A stretch of 64,000 nucleotides of DNA. Origin: Halomonas maura (GTDB lineage Bacteria > Pseudomonadota > Gammaproteobacteria > Pseudomonadales > Halomonadaceae). The stretch spans positions 62,001-126,000 of the forward strand of contig NZ_JAUFPQ010000018.1 of the NCBI RefSeq assembly GCF_030409305.1, written 5' to 3'. Every line of letters begins with the position of its first letter. Position 1 is the stretch's first letter. Below the pieces are notes generated by a model. The model was not told where the DNA came from. It saw only the letters and a list, made by a program, of their open reading frames with translations, and ran no database searches. A program made the position numbers and the translations under genes. Positions 53,230-61,303 of the stretch are shown here, piece after piece.

Positions 53230-53727
53230 ATGAACATGAGTATCAAGGAGATATTTAAACATTACTTGTATCAGTTAGAGGTTATCGTGTCAAGGATCCC
53301 ACCTGAGAACTTCTCCTTGGCTTTATCTGAAGGTATGTTTTCTTTGGAGATGAATGCGAAAATAGCTGCTAACTTTGTCTTGCGCGGCTATTGTCCGCTG
53401 TTACATCAAGACGTGGTTTCGTTTATTAGCGATGAGCCTGGTAAGGCAGCGGTTAAAAAGCAGATTGCAGACACGCTTGCATATTTAAGTGATCTACCTG
53501 AGGTCATGCGGTTGAATGATAAAGAGTTAGTGAAGGATACAGCTGGCTTCATTGAAGTAGAGTTTTCTCAGCCATTGTTCATACATCAATATATTTTACC
53601 TAATTTCATTTTTCACATTAGCATGGTGTATGCAATAGCGAAGGCAAATGGAGTCGAGTTAAGTAAGGGAGATTTTGATGGAATCCATTCTTATCCCAAT
53701 GGATTTAGCTTTATATCATCGCCATAA
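53230..53727 (+). CDS. DUF1993 family protein (cassette 1)
   Basis: The 165-residue protein matches DUF1993 in its pattern. An N-terminal helix is followed by TLAYLSDLPEVM. The C-terminal signature FIHQYILPNFIFHISMVYAI and NGVELSKGDFDGIH is also present. The fold is a DinB-like four-helix bundle with no known activity. The gene is AT-rich compared with the flanking chromosome. It lies between attI-like and attC sites, as a single-gene cassette with its own AGAGGG site before the ATG at 53230 (an ATG at 53236 is also possible). Confidence 0.8.
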   Translation: MNMSIKEIFKHYLYQLEVIVSRIPPENFSLALSEGMFSLEMNAKIAANFVLRGYCPLLHQDVVSFISDEPGKAAVKKQIADTLAYLSDLPEVMRLNDKELVKDTAGFIEVEFSQPLFIHQYILPNFIFHISMVYAIAKANGVELSKGDFDGIHSYPNGFSFISSP

Positions 53728-53818
53728 CAAGCGTATCAAGTTGACCAAAAACACTCGGCTGTGTGGGTGTGAATAGGTTGCGGTGTAGTGTGGTTGGAAG
53801 CTTATTCGTAGCGTTATA
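53722..53818 (+). other. attC site 1
   Basis: The R'' box CCATAAC (53722-53728) and R' box GTTATAA (53812-53818) frame about 97 bases of imperfect inverted repeat with a central CACTCGG-type loop region. Size and core sequences fit Vibrio-like attC sites. It ends cassette 1. Confidence 0.75.
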
Positions 53819-53837
53819 AATCATGGGGTAGCCAACA

Positions 53838-54251
53838 GTGCAATGGCGCAAGGACGATTACCTGATCACTGACGACAAATCCATGGTGCAGCTGGATACG
53901 GTCCACCGCTTGCTCGCTGCAACATATTGGGGAGACCGTCGTCCAAAAGATATTATGGAGCACATTATTTCCAGTTCCATTTGTTTCAGCCTTTTCCGTG
54001 GGAGTGAGCAAATTGGTTTTGGGCGTGCAGTCACCGACAGTGCTACGTTTACCTGGGTAGCGGACATTGTGGTTGAGCCAGAGTGTCGAGGTGCGGGTCT
54101 TGGACAGTGGATCATGGAGTGCTTGATTGAGCATCCAGCCATCAAGGGTACTCAAATGGTGTTGCAAACCCGTGATGCCCATGGACTGTACAAGAAGTTT
54201 GGCTTCTCTGGGAACAGTGCTCTCATGAGCACCATGACCACTGATTTATAA
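53838..54251 (+). CDS. GNAT acetyltransferase (cassette 2)
   Basis: The 137-residue protein has the GNAT fold: ICFSLFRGSEQIGFGRAVTDSATFTWVADIVVEPECRGAGLGQWIMECL with the acetyl-CoA loop R-G-A-G-L-G (Q/RxxGxG/A), then QTRDAHGLYKKFGF. This branch is common in integron cassettes and is of unknown substrate. The start is a GTG at 53838. It is not of the TacT toxin type, since no antitoxin is adjacent. It shares one cassette with the next gene, since no attC separates them. Confidence 0.85.
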   Translation: MQWRKDDYLITDDKSMVQLDTVHRLLAATYWGDRRPKDIMEHIISSSICFSLFRGSEQIGFGRAVTDSATFTWVADIVVEPECRGAGLGQWIMECLIEHPAIKGTQMVLQTRDAHGLYKKFGFSGNSALMSTMTTDL

Positions 54252-54280
54252 TATTTACGCTATTCGCAAGAGGAGGAGGC

Positions 54281-54748
54281 GTGAATCAATTAGCTGTACA
54301 ATGGATGGTGGGGTTACTGAGAGATATGAATGTCCCCTTCCTTATCTGTGGCGGACTCGCTGCAAAGGGATACGGTTCTGAGCGTGATCTGAACGACATT
54401 GATCTTTTCGTCCCCGGAGAATATTTTACGAAAGTGGTTCAGGCTGGCCAGGAATTTGTCTCCAAGGCTGCCGCTCACCGCTGTGAGGAGGGTTGGGATC
54501 TAACCTACGTTCAGTTCAAGTACGAGACCATCAAGGTAGAGGTCGGCAACGCTGATGGTCCACGAATCTTTGATGCAGTCAACCAGATCTGGGTCCCTCT
54601 AGACATAGATTTTTCTCGCTTTTCGACCGTGCACTTGCTGGGTCTCGAGCTTCCCCTTATGCTGAAGGAGGATCTGGTCAAGTATAAATCTGTACTCTCT
54701 CGGCCAGTAGATATCGAGGATGTTCGTGCCATCCGTGAGAGCGCATGA
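54281..54748 (+). CDS. Nucleotidyltransferase-fold protein (cassette 2)
   Basis: The 155-residue protein has a minimal nucleotidyltransferase motif, ICGGLAAKGYGSERDLNDIDLFV, with the GG...DxD metal-binding pair. A later LKEDLVKYKSVLSRPVDIEDV follows. This is typical of MazG-related/MNT-like cassette proteins such as those related to lincosamide adenylyltransferase LinA-type folds. The target could be a small molecule or tRNA; none is shown. No HEPN partner is adjacent. The GTG start at 54281 has GAGGAGG upstream. Confidence 0.75.
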   Translation: MNQLAVQWMVGLLRDMNVPFLICGGLAAKGYGSERDLNDIDLFVPGEYFTKVVQAGQEFVSKAAAHRCEEGWDLTYVQFKYETIKVEVGNADGPRIFDAVNQIWVPLDIDFSRFSTVHLLGLELPLMLKEDLVKYKSVLSRPVDIEDVRAIRESA

Positions 54749-54826
54749 CCATACAAGTCACGGCGACGGCGCCTACATTCGGTTGCGCCTTCATTTCGTA
54801 GCTCCGAGTACTGAGCGGCGTTATAC
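54746..54826 (+). other. attC site 2
   Basis: R' is GTTATAC (54820-54826). The R'' side is degenerate (ACCATACAAG at about 54747-54756), and the interior shows CGACGGCGCC / GGTTGCGCC half-symmetry typical of short Pseudomonas-type attC. It ends cassette 2. Confidence 0.6.
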
Positions 54827-54844
54827 GTTTTCAAAGGACAGGTT

Positions 54845-55315
54845 ATGGTAGATACTTTCCTCTTCGATTGGGGTGGCACATTGATGAGAGATTTTCCTGA
54901 TGCACAAGGAAAAATGTGCAACTGGGAGTTTGTTGAAGTCGTAGATGGCGCAGAAATGGCATTAAGCCATATTTCCGAAACAAGGAAAATATATATAGCA
55001 ACTAGTGCTGAGGACTCAACGGAATCTGATATAGAAAAGGCTTTTGAGAGGGTCGGGCTAAATAAATATATATCTGGATACTTTTGCAAGTCAAATGTTG
55101 GTCTAGGCAAAGGCACGCCAGAGTTCTTTCAAGCCATACTTGCAATACTTGGCAAGGAGCCCGATAACGTCGCCATGGTCGGCGACAATCTGCAAAAAGA
55201 TATAGTTCCTGCAGCCGAGGTTGGCATTGAAACGTATTGGCTGACGGCCAGGCCTGAGGAAGACGTTCCCAGAAGTACTAGAATAATCGGTAGTCTTGGT
55301 GAGCTTTGCGCGTAA
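54845..55315 (+). CDS. HAD-like hydrolase (cassette 3)
   Basis: The 156-residue protein has HAD motif I D8-W-G10-G-T, motif II TSAE, and motif IV MVGDNLQKDIVPA. Motif I lacks the second Asp (DxD expected; here DWG). This resembles phosphonatase-like HADs, whose second position is a small residue, so it may not be a classical phosphatase. It is short for the family, with no clear cap domain, and AT-rich. The ATG at 54845 follows AAAGGACAGGTT. It is a single-gene cassette. Confidence 0.8.
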   Translation: MVDTFLFDWGGTLMRDFPDAQGKMCNWEFVEVVDGAEMALSHISETRKIYIATSAEDSTESDIEKAFERVGLNKYISGYFCKSNVGLGKGTPEFFQAILAILGKEPDNVAMVGDNLQKDIVPAAEVGIETYWLTARPEEDVPRSTRIIGSLGELCA

Positions 55316-55361
55316 CAATAAAGTAATTGGGGGCGTGCCCAATTACTCTCTGGCGTTAGGC
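55310..55361 (+). other. attC site 3 with embedded hairpin
   Basis: R'' GCGTAAC (55310-55316) and R' GTTAGGC (55355-55361) frame only 52 bases. The centre is a perfect 10-bp hairpin (AGTAATTGGG at 55322-55331 and complement at 55338-55347). A related hairpin occurs at 55930. It ends cassette 3. Confidence 0.8.
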
Positions 55362-55375
55362 GCCAAGGAGACATC

Positions 55376-55828
55376 ATGACGGTCAAGCGTATGGACAACA
55401 TCGGCATCGTGGTAGAAGACATTGATGCCGCAATTGAGTTCTTCACCGAACTTGGCCTCGAGCTCGAGGGACGTGCCCCGATCGAAGGAGACTGGGCAGA
55501 TGGCGTCACTGGACTGCGCAACATGCGCGTCGAGATTGCCATGATGCGTACGCCGGACGGTCACAGCCGGCTCGAGATGTCCCGATTCCTCGCGCCGCCT
55601 GTGATCGCCGATCACCGCAGCGCCCCGGTGAACGCTCTCGGATACCTACGCGTCATGTTCACCGTGGAGGACATCGACGATACGCTCGCCCGGCTTGGCA
55701 AACGCGGCGCGGAACTCGTCGGCGAAGTGGTCCAGTACGAAGACATGTATCGGCTCTGCTACATCCGAGGCCCCGAAGGAATTCTCATCGGGCTCGCCCA
55801 GGAGCTCGGGCAGCAGACTTCCCGATGA
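55376..55828 (+). CDS. VOC family protein (cassette 4)
   Basis: The 150-residue protein has the VOC (glyoxalase/bleomycin-resistance) fold: MDNIGIVVEDIDAAIEFFTELGLELEG, then NALGYLRVMFTVEDIDDTLARLGKRGAELVGEVVQYEDMYRLCYIRGPEGILIGLAQELG. The metal ligands of the fold (His/Glu) are only partly visible (Glu in EGILIGLAQE). It is often annotated as an antibiotic-binding protein, but none is shown. The ATG at 55376 follows AAGGAG. Its codon use is closer to the GC-rich chromosome than the other cassettes. Confidence 0.85.
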   Translation: MTVKRMDNIGIVVEDIDAAIEFFTELGLELEGRAPIEGDWADGVTGLRNMRVEIAMMRTPDGHSRLEMSRFLAPPVIADHRSAPVNALGYLRVMFTVEDIDDTLARLGKRGAELVGEVVQYEDMYRLCYIRGPEGILIGLAQELGQQTSR

Positions 55829-55929
55829 GACCATGTGACAGCTACAGGCCTGGTGGGCGTGCACTCGCGGAGGATATTTTGATTGCCGTTTCAGGGCGTC
55901 GAACCAATCCTCAAGCCGTCCGGTGGGAG

Positions 55930-55955
55930 AGTAATTGGGGACGTCCCCCTATTAC
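55930..55955. repeat. Hairpin related to that in attC site 3
   Basis: AGTAATTGGGGAC faces GTCCCCCTATTACT, forming a stem of about 12-13 bp with one unpaired base. It shares AGTAATTGGGG with the hairpin at 55322-55347, 600 bases upstream. Similar elements flank REP-associated or IS200-like transposase genes in other genomes; no such gene is here. Confidence 0.5.
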
Positions 55956-55986
55956 TCTGAACGGTGGGGGAGCTTGGCTCGTGGCT

Positions 55987-56079
55987 CACCGTGCTTCCAG
56001 CGCAGCCGATCCTTATCGGCGAATGGGGTTCCGCGCGGATGGGCCATATGAGTTCCACTATGGAGCGATCACCCCATAA
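55987..56079 (+). pseudogene. GNAT acetyltransferase C-terminal fragment
   Basis: The last 30 codons read DPYRRMGFRADGPYEFHYG, the usual GNAT C-terminal YxxxGF pattern. No matching N-terminal part precedes them in frame. The stop overlaps the R'' box of attC site 4. It is probably the 3' remnant of a deleted cassette gene. Confidence 0.5.
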
Positions 56080-56122
56080 CCAGTCGCGTGATACGCATGC
56101 ACTCTGCGCCGCTTCGTTACGA
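56074..56122 (+). other. attC site 4
   Basis: R'' is CCATAAC (56074-56080) and R' GTTACGA (56116-56122). The 49-base element has short inverted symmetry (GCGTGATACGC) in the middle. The R' core deviates from GTTRRRY at one base. It ends the cassette with the VOC gene and the GNAT remnant. Confidence 0.55.
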
Positions 56123-56166
56123 AAAGGCCGCCGGTGCGATTTTGATAATTTTATAAAGAGTCATGT

Positions 56167-56472
56167 ATGTATACCGTTCTATATCGATGGATCGTACACC
56201 CTGGGAAAGAGGACGACTTTATCTCAGGATGGGAATCTGTTACACAACATTTTATCAGTAACCATGATGCGTTAGGTTCCAGGCTGCATAAAGTGTCGAA
56301 TAACACTTTTGCAGCATATGCGCAGTGGAGTTCCAAGGAAGCAAGAGAGTCTGCATTCGACGCCAATGATGCTCCAGAAGGGGCAGTGGAGAAAATGAAT
56401 CAAGCAATTTCTGAGCGCTTGGAACCGATAGAAATGAATGTGATTTTAGACAAGTTGAAGCATGAAGATTGA
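56167..56472 (+). CDS. ABM domain protein (cassette 5)
   Basis: The 101-residue protein is a stand-alone antibiotic-biosynthesis-monooxygenase domain (MYTVLYRWIVHPGKEDDFISGWESVTQHF, then SNNTFAAYAQWSSKEARESAF). Small ABM proteins oxidise aromatic or bind quinone/heme substrates; no cofactor residues are decisive here. The ATG at 56167 was chosen as the domain onset. It is AT-rich and lies between attC 4 and the next gene, but no convincing attC separates it from the VOC gene at 56562. Confidence 0.8.
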   Translation: MYTVLYRWIVHPGKEDDFISGWESVTQHFISNHDALGSRLHKVSNNTFAAYAQWSSKEARESAFDANDAPEGAVEKMNQAISERLEPIEMNVILDKLKHED

Positions 56473-56561
56473 TGTCACTGAGCCCTCTTCAATCTCCGGT
56501 GCTTTACGGTTTCGGCATCTAACATCATAGAGTCATTTTTTTACTGAAATGGAGGATGCAC

Positions 56562-56987
56562 TTGAATACACGTATCAAGGCGTTAGGTGAGACCGTGCTC
56601 CGGGTGCAAGATCTGCAAGGCGTCACGGAGTTCTACACCAACGTGATTGGGCTCGAGGTGTTGCGAGAGTTGGAGGGGATCACCTTCTTGCGCATCGCCG
56701 ATGGGTATGGGGGGCACACGCAAATCATTGGACTATTCCATGAATCGATGCCTGTCGCCTTCCAAGATGCAGATCGTGGCCAAGTCAGCATAGCCCGTAC
56801 CTCCTTGCATCACTTCGCACTTGAGATCGATAAGGCCGACTACGAGGCTGAACTGGAGCGTCTCAAGGGTTGTGGAGTGGAGGTCACCACCGCCACCCAT
56901 CAATGGTGTCATTGGCGCTCGATCTACGTCAAAGACCCAGAGGGGAATATCGTCGAGCTGGTGTGCTACGATGAGGCAGTACGATAA
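56562..56987 (+). CDS. VOC family protein
   Basis: The 141-residue protein is a glyoxalase-like VOC protein (ALGETVLRVQDLQGVTEFYTNVIGLEVLRE, then TSLHHFALEIDKADYEAELERLKGCGVEVTTATHQWCHWRSIYVKDPEGNIVELVCYDE). The metal-binding pattern H...H...E of the fold is present (LHHFAL, W-C-H-W, NIVELV). TTG at 56562 is preferred, because GGAGG is seven bases upstream; the ATG at 56556 would be too close to it. It may confer chemical tolerance, as many cassette VOC proteins are proposed to, but this is inferred. Confidence 0.82.
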   Translation: MNTRIKALGETVLRVQDLQGVTEFYTNVIGLEVLRELEGITFLRIADGYGGHTQIIGLFHESMPVAFQDADRGQVSIARTSLHHFALEIDKADYEAELERLKGCGVEVTTATHQWCHWRSIYVKDPEGNIVELVCYDEAVR

Positions 56988-57265
56988 AAGTGTATACCCT
57001 CTGTAGAGTTAACAGCAGCGAGTGTCTTCTGCTGGGGAAGTGGCTATGATCCGTACGCCATCACTCCAATCAAAGCCAAGCCAAACAATCGCTTTCAGGT
57101 GACGGCTTACAGCGGTCGCTTGTCGTTCGCTCCCGCCAAGCCTGAAACGGAAAATCAGGGACAGGCTCTGCTCTTGATTATATGCCGTGAACGAGGTCTG
57201 ACCCGGATTGTGACTTCGTTGCATTGCCGCCCATTACCTCAAACGTCATGCACAGGGAGGTGATC

Positions 57266-57817
57266 GTGAAAATTTGTGAAACGGAGAGGTTGATCATGCG
57301 GACGCTGTCTCTTGGCGACGCTCCCGAGTTGACCGAGATCCTCAGCGATCCTGAAGTGATGAGACATTCTGTCAGTGGCGTTTGTGATGAGGTTGCTACC
57401 CGAAACTTCATTGAATGGTGTTTGGCTTGCTACGACTCCCATGGCGTGGGGCCATGGGCGTTAATCGATAAAAAAGACTCTGCATTGATAGGGTTCTGCG
57501 GTGTAGGGCCAGAGATGGTCGCTGATGCCGAGGAAATCAGCCTTGGCTATCGGCTCGCGACACGTTATTGGAACAAGGGGTTGGCATCTGAGGCGGCGAA
57601 GGCAGTATTGAATATTGCTTTCGGGAATAGACTGTTCCATTCGGTGGTAGTCATCGTCGAGCCTGCGCATGTGGCATCGATGAAGGTCGCTGCGAAATCT
57701 GGATTTTCCAAGTTCGATGTTCTCGAGTTCCATGGTCGTCAAGTGAGGCTGTACCGACTGACCTCGGCGCAATGGGAAACATCTCATCACAATACCATGG
57801 ACGCGAAACATGCATGA
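57266..57817 (+). CDS. GNAT acetyltransferase, RimJ/RimL type
   Basis: The 183-residue protein has the RimJ/L-like start ETERLIMRTLSLGDAPELTEILSDPEVMRH and EISLGYRLATRYWNKGLASEAAKAVLNIAF with the acetyl-CoA loop, then VEPAHVASMKVAAKSGF. Substrates are usually N-termini or antibiotics; unknown here. The GTG at 57266 has GGAGGTGATC upstream, the best site in the frame, and an upstream ATG at 57248 is less good. It closes the relic array; no attC was found after it with confidence. Confidence 0.85.
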   Translation: MKICETERLIMRTLSLGDAPELTEILSDPEVMRHSVSGVCDEVATRNFIEWCLACYDSHGVGPWALIDKKDSALIGFCGVGPEMVADAEEISLGYRLATRYWNKGLASEAAKAVLNIAFGNRLFHSVVVIVEPAHVASMKVAAKSGFSKFDVLEFHGRQVRLYRLTSAQWETSHHNTMDAKHA

Positions 57818-58341
57818 GGGCTGGCCTTGGGCGTGATCGATGCTTTGCCTGAGGGGTCCAAGGAATGGCAACATCCGCAACACTTTCGCACGCAGATGCT
57901 CTCTCAACCGAACTGCGACTTGTACTTAACACCGACTAGGCATTAGACGAATTGTCGTGGACCGCCCTCTTGTCGGTGTGCTGTTGGCACCAGTCGGTTT
58001 TCTTGCCAGTTTGGCGATTGAGCATTTCAAGGTCACCACCTACGAGACGAGATACTTTCGTTAGAAACGCCTTGAGGCGCGACAAGGATACGCTTTGCGT
58101 TGGCGGCTGTGACGAGGAAGTCTATCAAACAGACCAGCCGGACCTTGCACCTTGGCTGCTGGAAGCCGTTCGTCGATTGACAAACTCACGCAATCACTCG
58201 GTTACAGTATCGATTTATTGAATGACGCGTCACTATTGCGCTCAACTGGACGCGTGTTTCTTGTGCTGGCTGGTTGTGGGGTTGCCGATCCGTGTTCCCT
58301 GACGAGGTATCCCCTGTTCATTCTTTCCATTGGAGACACCC
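57818..58341. other. Gene-free interval at the end of the relic array
   Basis: No supported gene lies here. A TTAAC at about 57931 and GTTAGAA at about 58061 have attC-like cores about 130 bases apart, but the interior symmetry is weak. A minus-strand frame (57900-58010) reads DLEMLNRQTGKKTDW and may be a gene end, unassigned. The right end must hold the promoter of the hydrolase gene. Confidence 0.35.
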
Positions 58342-59139
58342 ATGACCGTGGTCGATCACCAGGGCATCCGGATCGCCTTCGAAGACAGCGGCGCGGGGTT
58401 GCCCATCGTCCTCGGCCACGGCTTTCTCTGCTCGGGCAAGATGTGGCGCGAGCAGGTGCCGGTGCTGGCCGAGCACTACCGGGTCATCAATCCCGACTTG
58501 CGCGGCCATGGCCGGTCCGGCCACATCTCGGAGCCGTTCACGCTGTACGATGCCGTTTCTGACGTCATTGCCGTGCTGGATGAGCTCGGCATCGAACGGG
58601 CGATCTGGTGTGGCCTGTCGATTGGCGGGATGGTGGCGCTTCGCGGCGCGTTGAGCCACCCGGACCGGGTCGCCGGCCTGATCCTGATGGATACGGATGC
58701 CGGCGCGGAAACCGCCTGGCACAGGGTGAAGTATCGCGCCATGGGGGCCACGGCTCGCGCCTTCGGCTTTCGCCCGCTGCTGCCGTCCATCGCGAAGCTG
58801 ATGTTCGGTGCCACCACTCGGCGCGAGAACCGTGCCCTGGTCAGCGAGTGGATGGCGCGCGTTGCCGAGAACCACGTACCCTCAATGCTGTTGGGGCTGG
58901 ATGCGCTGATCAAGCGGGACTCGGTGCTCGATCGCCTGGAGGAGATCCGCGTGCCGGCACTCGTGCTGGTGGGGGAGGAGGATCGCTCCCTGCCGGTGGC
59001 GCTCTCTCGCCGAATTCACGAGCGGCTGCCCGATTCCACCCTCACCGTGATTCCGCGCGCCGGGCATCTGGTGGCCCTCGAGCAGCCGGCCCAGGTCAAC
59101 GAGGCAATGGCCCGGTTCCTGGCGACTTGCGCTCGGTAA
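58342..59139 (+). CDS. Alpha/beta hydrolase
   Basis: The 265-residue protein is an alpha/beta-hydrolase-fold enzyme. IVLGHGFLCSGKMW (oxyanion side), DLRGHGRSGH, the nucleophile elbow GLSIGGM with Ser, and the late RAGHLVALEQPAQVNEAM with the catalytic His are present. Asp is in VGEEDRSLPV. It is GC-rich like the chromosome, not like the cassettes. GGAGACACCC precedes the ATG at 58342. Its substrate is unknown. Confidence 0.9.
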   Translation: MTVVDHQGIRIAFEDSGAGLPIVLGHGFLCSGKMWREQVPVLAEHYRVINPDLRGHGRSGHISEPFTLYDAVSDVIAVLDELGIERAIWCGLSIGGMVALRGALSHPDRVAGLILMDTDAGAETAWHRVKYRAMGATARAFGFRPLLPSIAKLMFGATTRRENRALVSEWMARVAENHVPSMLLGLDALIKRDSVLDRLEEIRVPALVLVGEEDRSLPVALSRRIHERLPDSTLTVIPRAGHLVALEQPAQVNEAMARFLATCAR

Positions 59140-59174
59140 TTTCTCTCCTCCACCCTCGACAGGGACACCGCATC

Positions 59175-59657
59175 ATGGACACCGACCTTCGCTTCCTCCG
59201 CATCGACGACACCTCGCCCCATATCGCCACCCTGGCGGGCTGGGCCCACGGCGAGTGGGGGCACCTGCATCCCGGGCGCAGCCTGGCGGCCGCCGTCGAG
59301 TCGTTTCGCGCCGACTGTGGCCCGGCCGGGGTGCCCTCGGTGTTCGCCGCCATGGCCGGTGAGTGCCCGGTGGGCATGGCCAGCCTGGTGGTCGACGACA
59401 TGAGCGATCGCCGCGAGCTGACCCCCTGGCTGGCCTCGGTCTACGTGCTGCCGGAATGGCGGGGGAGGGAGATCGCCTCGCGGCTGGTGGGCCGCGTGGA
59501 GGAAGAGGCCCGCGCCCACGGCCACCGTCGCTTCTATCTCTACACGCCGGATCAGCAGGCCCTCTACCGGCGGCTCGGCTGGCGGGACCTGGAGGATCGC
59601 CACTACCGCGGCGAGGCGGTGACCATCATGCAGCGCGACCTCGCGTCCACGCCCTGA
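59175..59657 (+). CDS. GNAT acetyltransferase
   Basis: The 160-residue protein has a GNAT core. SVYVLPEWRGREIASRLVGRVEEEARAHG is the acetyl-CoA loop region (R-G-R-E-I-A, where RGxGxA/G is usual), and DQQALYRRLGWRDLE the C-terminal part. It is 35 bases past the hydrolase gene and probably co-transcribed. It is GC-rich and chromosomal in style, sitting between the two integron platforms. Confidence 0.85.
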   Translation: MDTDLRFLRIDDTSPHIATLAGWAHGEWGHLHPGRSLAAAVESFRADCGPAGVPSVFAAMAGECPVGMASLVVDDMSDRRELTPWLASVYVLPEWRGREIASRLVGRVEEEARAHGHRRFYLYTPDQQALYRRLGWRDLEDRHYRGEAVTIMQRDLASTP

Positions 59658-60201
59658 CCTCGACTCGATGGACGAGGCCACCGATCGGGGTATCGTAGCA
59701 GCGCCACTCGTTGCGCGAAGCCGTCGTCAGGCGCCCCGTGCATCCCGGGGTCGCCGGAGGCCCATATCCACCTCGAGCCGTGGGGCTGAGGCCCATCCTG
59801 GCATGCCCTGCATGGGGCGCCTTTATCGCCAATGGCGAGCCAGCGACACGGCACCACGGCGCTATTCGGCGGATACCGGATATCGGATACCCGATCAGCA
59901 CTCTCCCTTGGGACGACATACAAGACTTCTGAACAATGCGTTTCGACGCTTGGCCGAGCCAGCGGGGATTCTCCGAAAGTGAAAGATGAATGACACACTT
60001 CCGTGCCTCTTAGGCACCTCTTGGCACAATTGGCAGGCGACTTTTGCGCTGGCACCGGTCCTTGATTAGTCTGGCCTGATAAGGCCGCGAAAGATGGCCA
60101 CGAGGGGATTGCGCAGGGACTACCGCAGGAGATGGCAGGAGTGCCGTCGCATCATGCCGGTGGGTCAGGCGGTAGCGTGCCCGAGCATGACGATACCGTG
60201 G
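59658..60201. other. Interval before the intact platform
   Basis: 59658-60080 has no supported gene; the small frames there do not resemble proteins. 60083-60201 is the second copy of the platform 3' flank described at 52770 and runs into the C-terminal end of intI. Confidence 0.45.
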
Positions 60202-61167
60202 CTACCCCAGAGGGCTCTTCACACCGGCGAACCCATTTCCCAGCACATGGGTGTAGATCTGCGTGGTTTCCACGCTCTTGTGCCCCAGCAGTTCCTGAAC
60301 CGTGCGGATATCCGTGCCCTGGTTCAGCAACTGGGTGGCGAAGCTGTGTCGCAGGGTATGGCAGGAGCCGGGCCGCGTCAGCGATGCCGTTCTCATTGCA
60401 TGCTTGACGGCCTTCTGTACCGCGGATGGGTGGATATGATGAAGAACAACCTTGCCAGTGTCATCGAAGCAGGGGCGGCTGGCTGGAAAGAGCCATTGCC
60501 AGGCCAGGGAGACTCCCGCATTCGGGTACTTGCGATCCAGCGCATGGGGTAGCGTCACCGGCCCCCGGCCCTGAGCGAGCCGGTAGTCAAGCTGGCGCTT
60601 GGCCGAGGTAATCTGCTGCTGTAAGCAAGGGATACAAGTGGCCGGGAGCAAGGTGGTGCGGTCCTTATCGCCTTTGCCGGCTCTCACCGTGACAATCTGG
60701 CGTTCGAAGTCGATATCTCGTACGCGCAGACGGCAGGTTTCGAGAAGCCGGAGCCCTGAACCGTACATCAAGGCTCCCATCAACCGCATGGGGCCTGACA
60801 GTTGGCTCAGCACTCGCATTGCTTCTTCGTGGGACAGCACCACCGGCAGCCGGCGAGGGCGCCTGGAGCGTGAGAATTCACCGATGTCGCCCAAGGGCTG
60901 TTCGAGGACGTGGCGGTAGAGAAAGACGAGGGCATTCAGGGCCTGGTTCTGTGTAGCCGACGCCACATGGCGTTCCACCGCAAGGTGTTCCAGGAAGGCC
61001 CGCACCTCGGAGCCTCCCATGCTGCCGGGATGCCGCACGCCGTGGAAGCGAATGAAGTAGCGTATCCAGTAGCAGTAGGTCTTCTCGGTACGTGGGCTGT
61101 AGCGCTTCACCCGCATGGTAGCCTTCACTCGATCCATCAGCTTCGGCGGCTTACTCTGCGTATCCAT
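60202..61167 (-). CDS. intI: Integron integrase IntI
   Basis: The 321-residue tyrosine recombinase has catalytic R140 (GSGLRLLE), H270 and R273 ([13 protein letters not shown]), H296 ([16 protein letters not shown]) and Y305. The IntI-specific extra patch is at about 205-255 ([37 protein letters not shown]). The start was set at the ATG at 61165-61167 ([10 protein letters not shown]), which matches the family length of about 320; the open frame 38 codons further up is upstream sequence. It would insert and excise gene cassettes at the adjacent attI. The relic copy at 52905 has the same start. Confidence 0.95.
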   Translation of the reverse strand: MDTQSKPPKLMDRVKATMRVKRYSPRTEKTYCYWIRYFIRFHGVRHPGSMGGSEVRAFLEHLAVERHVASATQNQALNALVFLYRHVLEQPLGDIGEFSRSRRPRRLPVVLSHEEAMRVLSQLSGPMRLMGALMYGSGLRLLETCRLRVRDIDFERQIVTVRAGKGDKDRTTLLPATCIPCLQQQITSAKRQLDYRLAQGRGPVTLPHALDRKYPNAGVSLAWQWLFPASRPCFDDTGKVVLHHIHPSAVQKAVKHAMRTASLTRPGSCHTLRHSFATQLLNQGTDIRTVQELLGHKSVETTQIYTHVLGNGFAGVKSPLG

Positions 61168-61303
61168 GGTTGTCCTCTCGATGCATGGATATACGTACAG
61201 TATTATTGGCGCCGGCAAAAAGCGCAAGCGCGCGAATCCTGCATAGACTGCCGAGCTATTCTTAATATTGTTAGATATCAATTGGTTATGTGAAGAAAGG
61301 CGC

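Noticed and set aside
53838..54251. GNAT as a TacT-type toxin
   Set aside because: The sequence lacks an adjacent RHH antitoxin gene and resembles the general cassette GNAT branch.
56517..56588. Possible attC between the ABM and VOC genes (ATCTAAC ... GTTAGGT)
   Set aside because: The R'-like GTTAGGT lies inside the conserved VOC start (codons for A-L-G-E), and the interior shows no L-box symmetry, so it is probably chance.
57931..58067. Candidate attC after the last GNAT of the relic array (TTAAC ... GTTAGAA)
   Set aside because: The cores are plausible, but the 130-base interior lacks clear inverted symmetry; kept only as a note in the interval entry.
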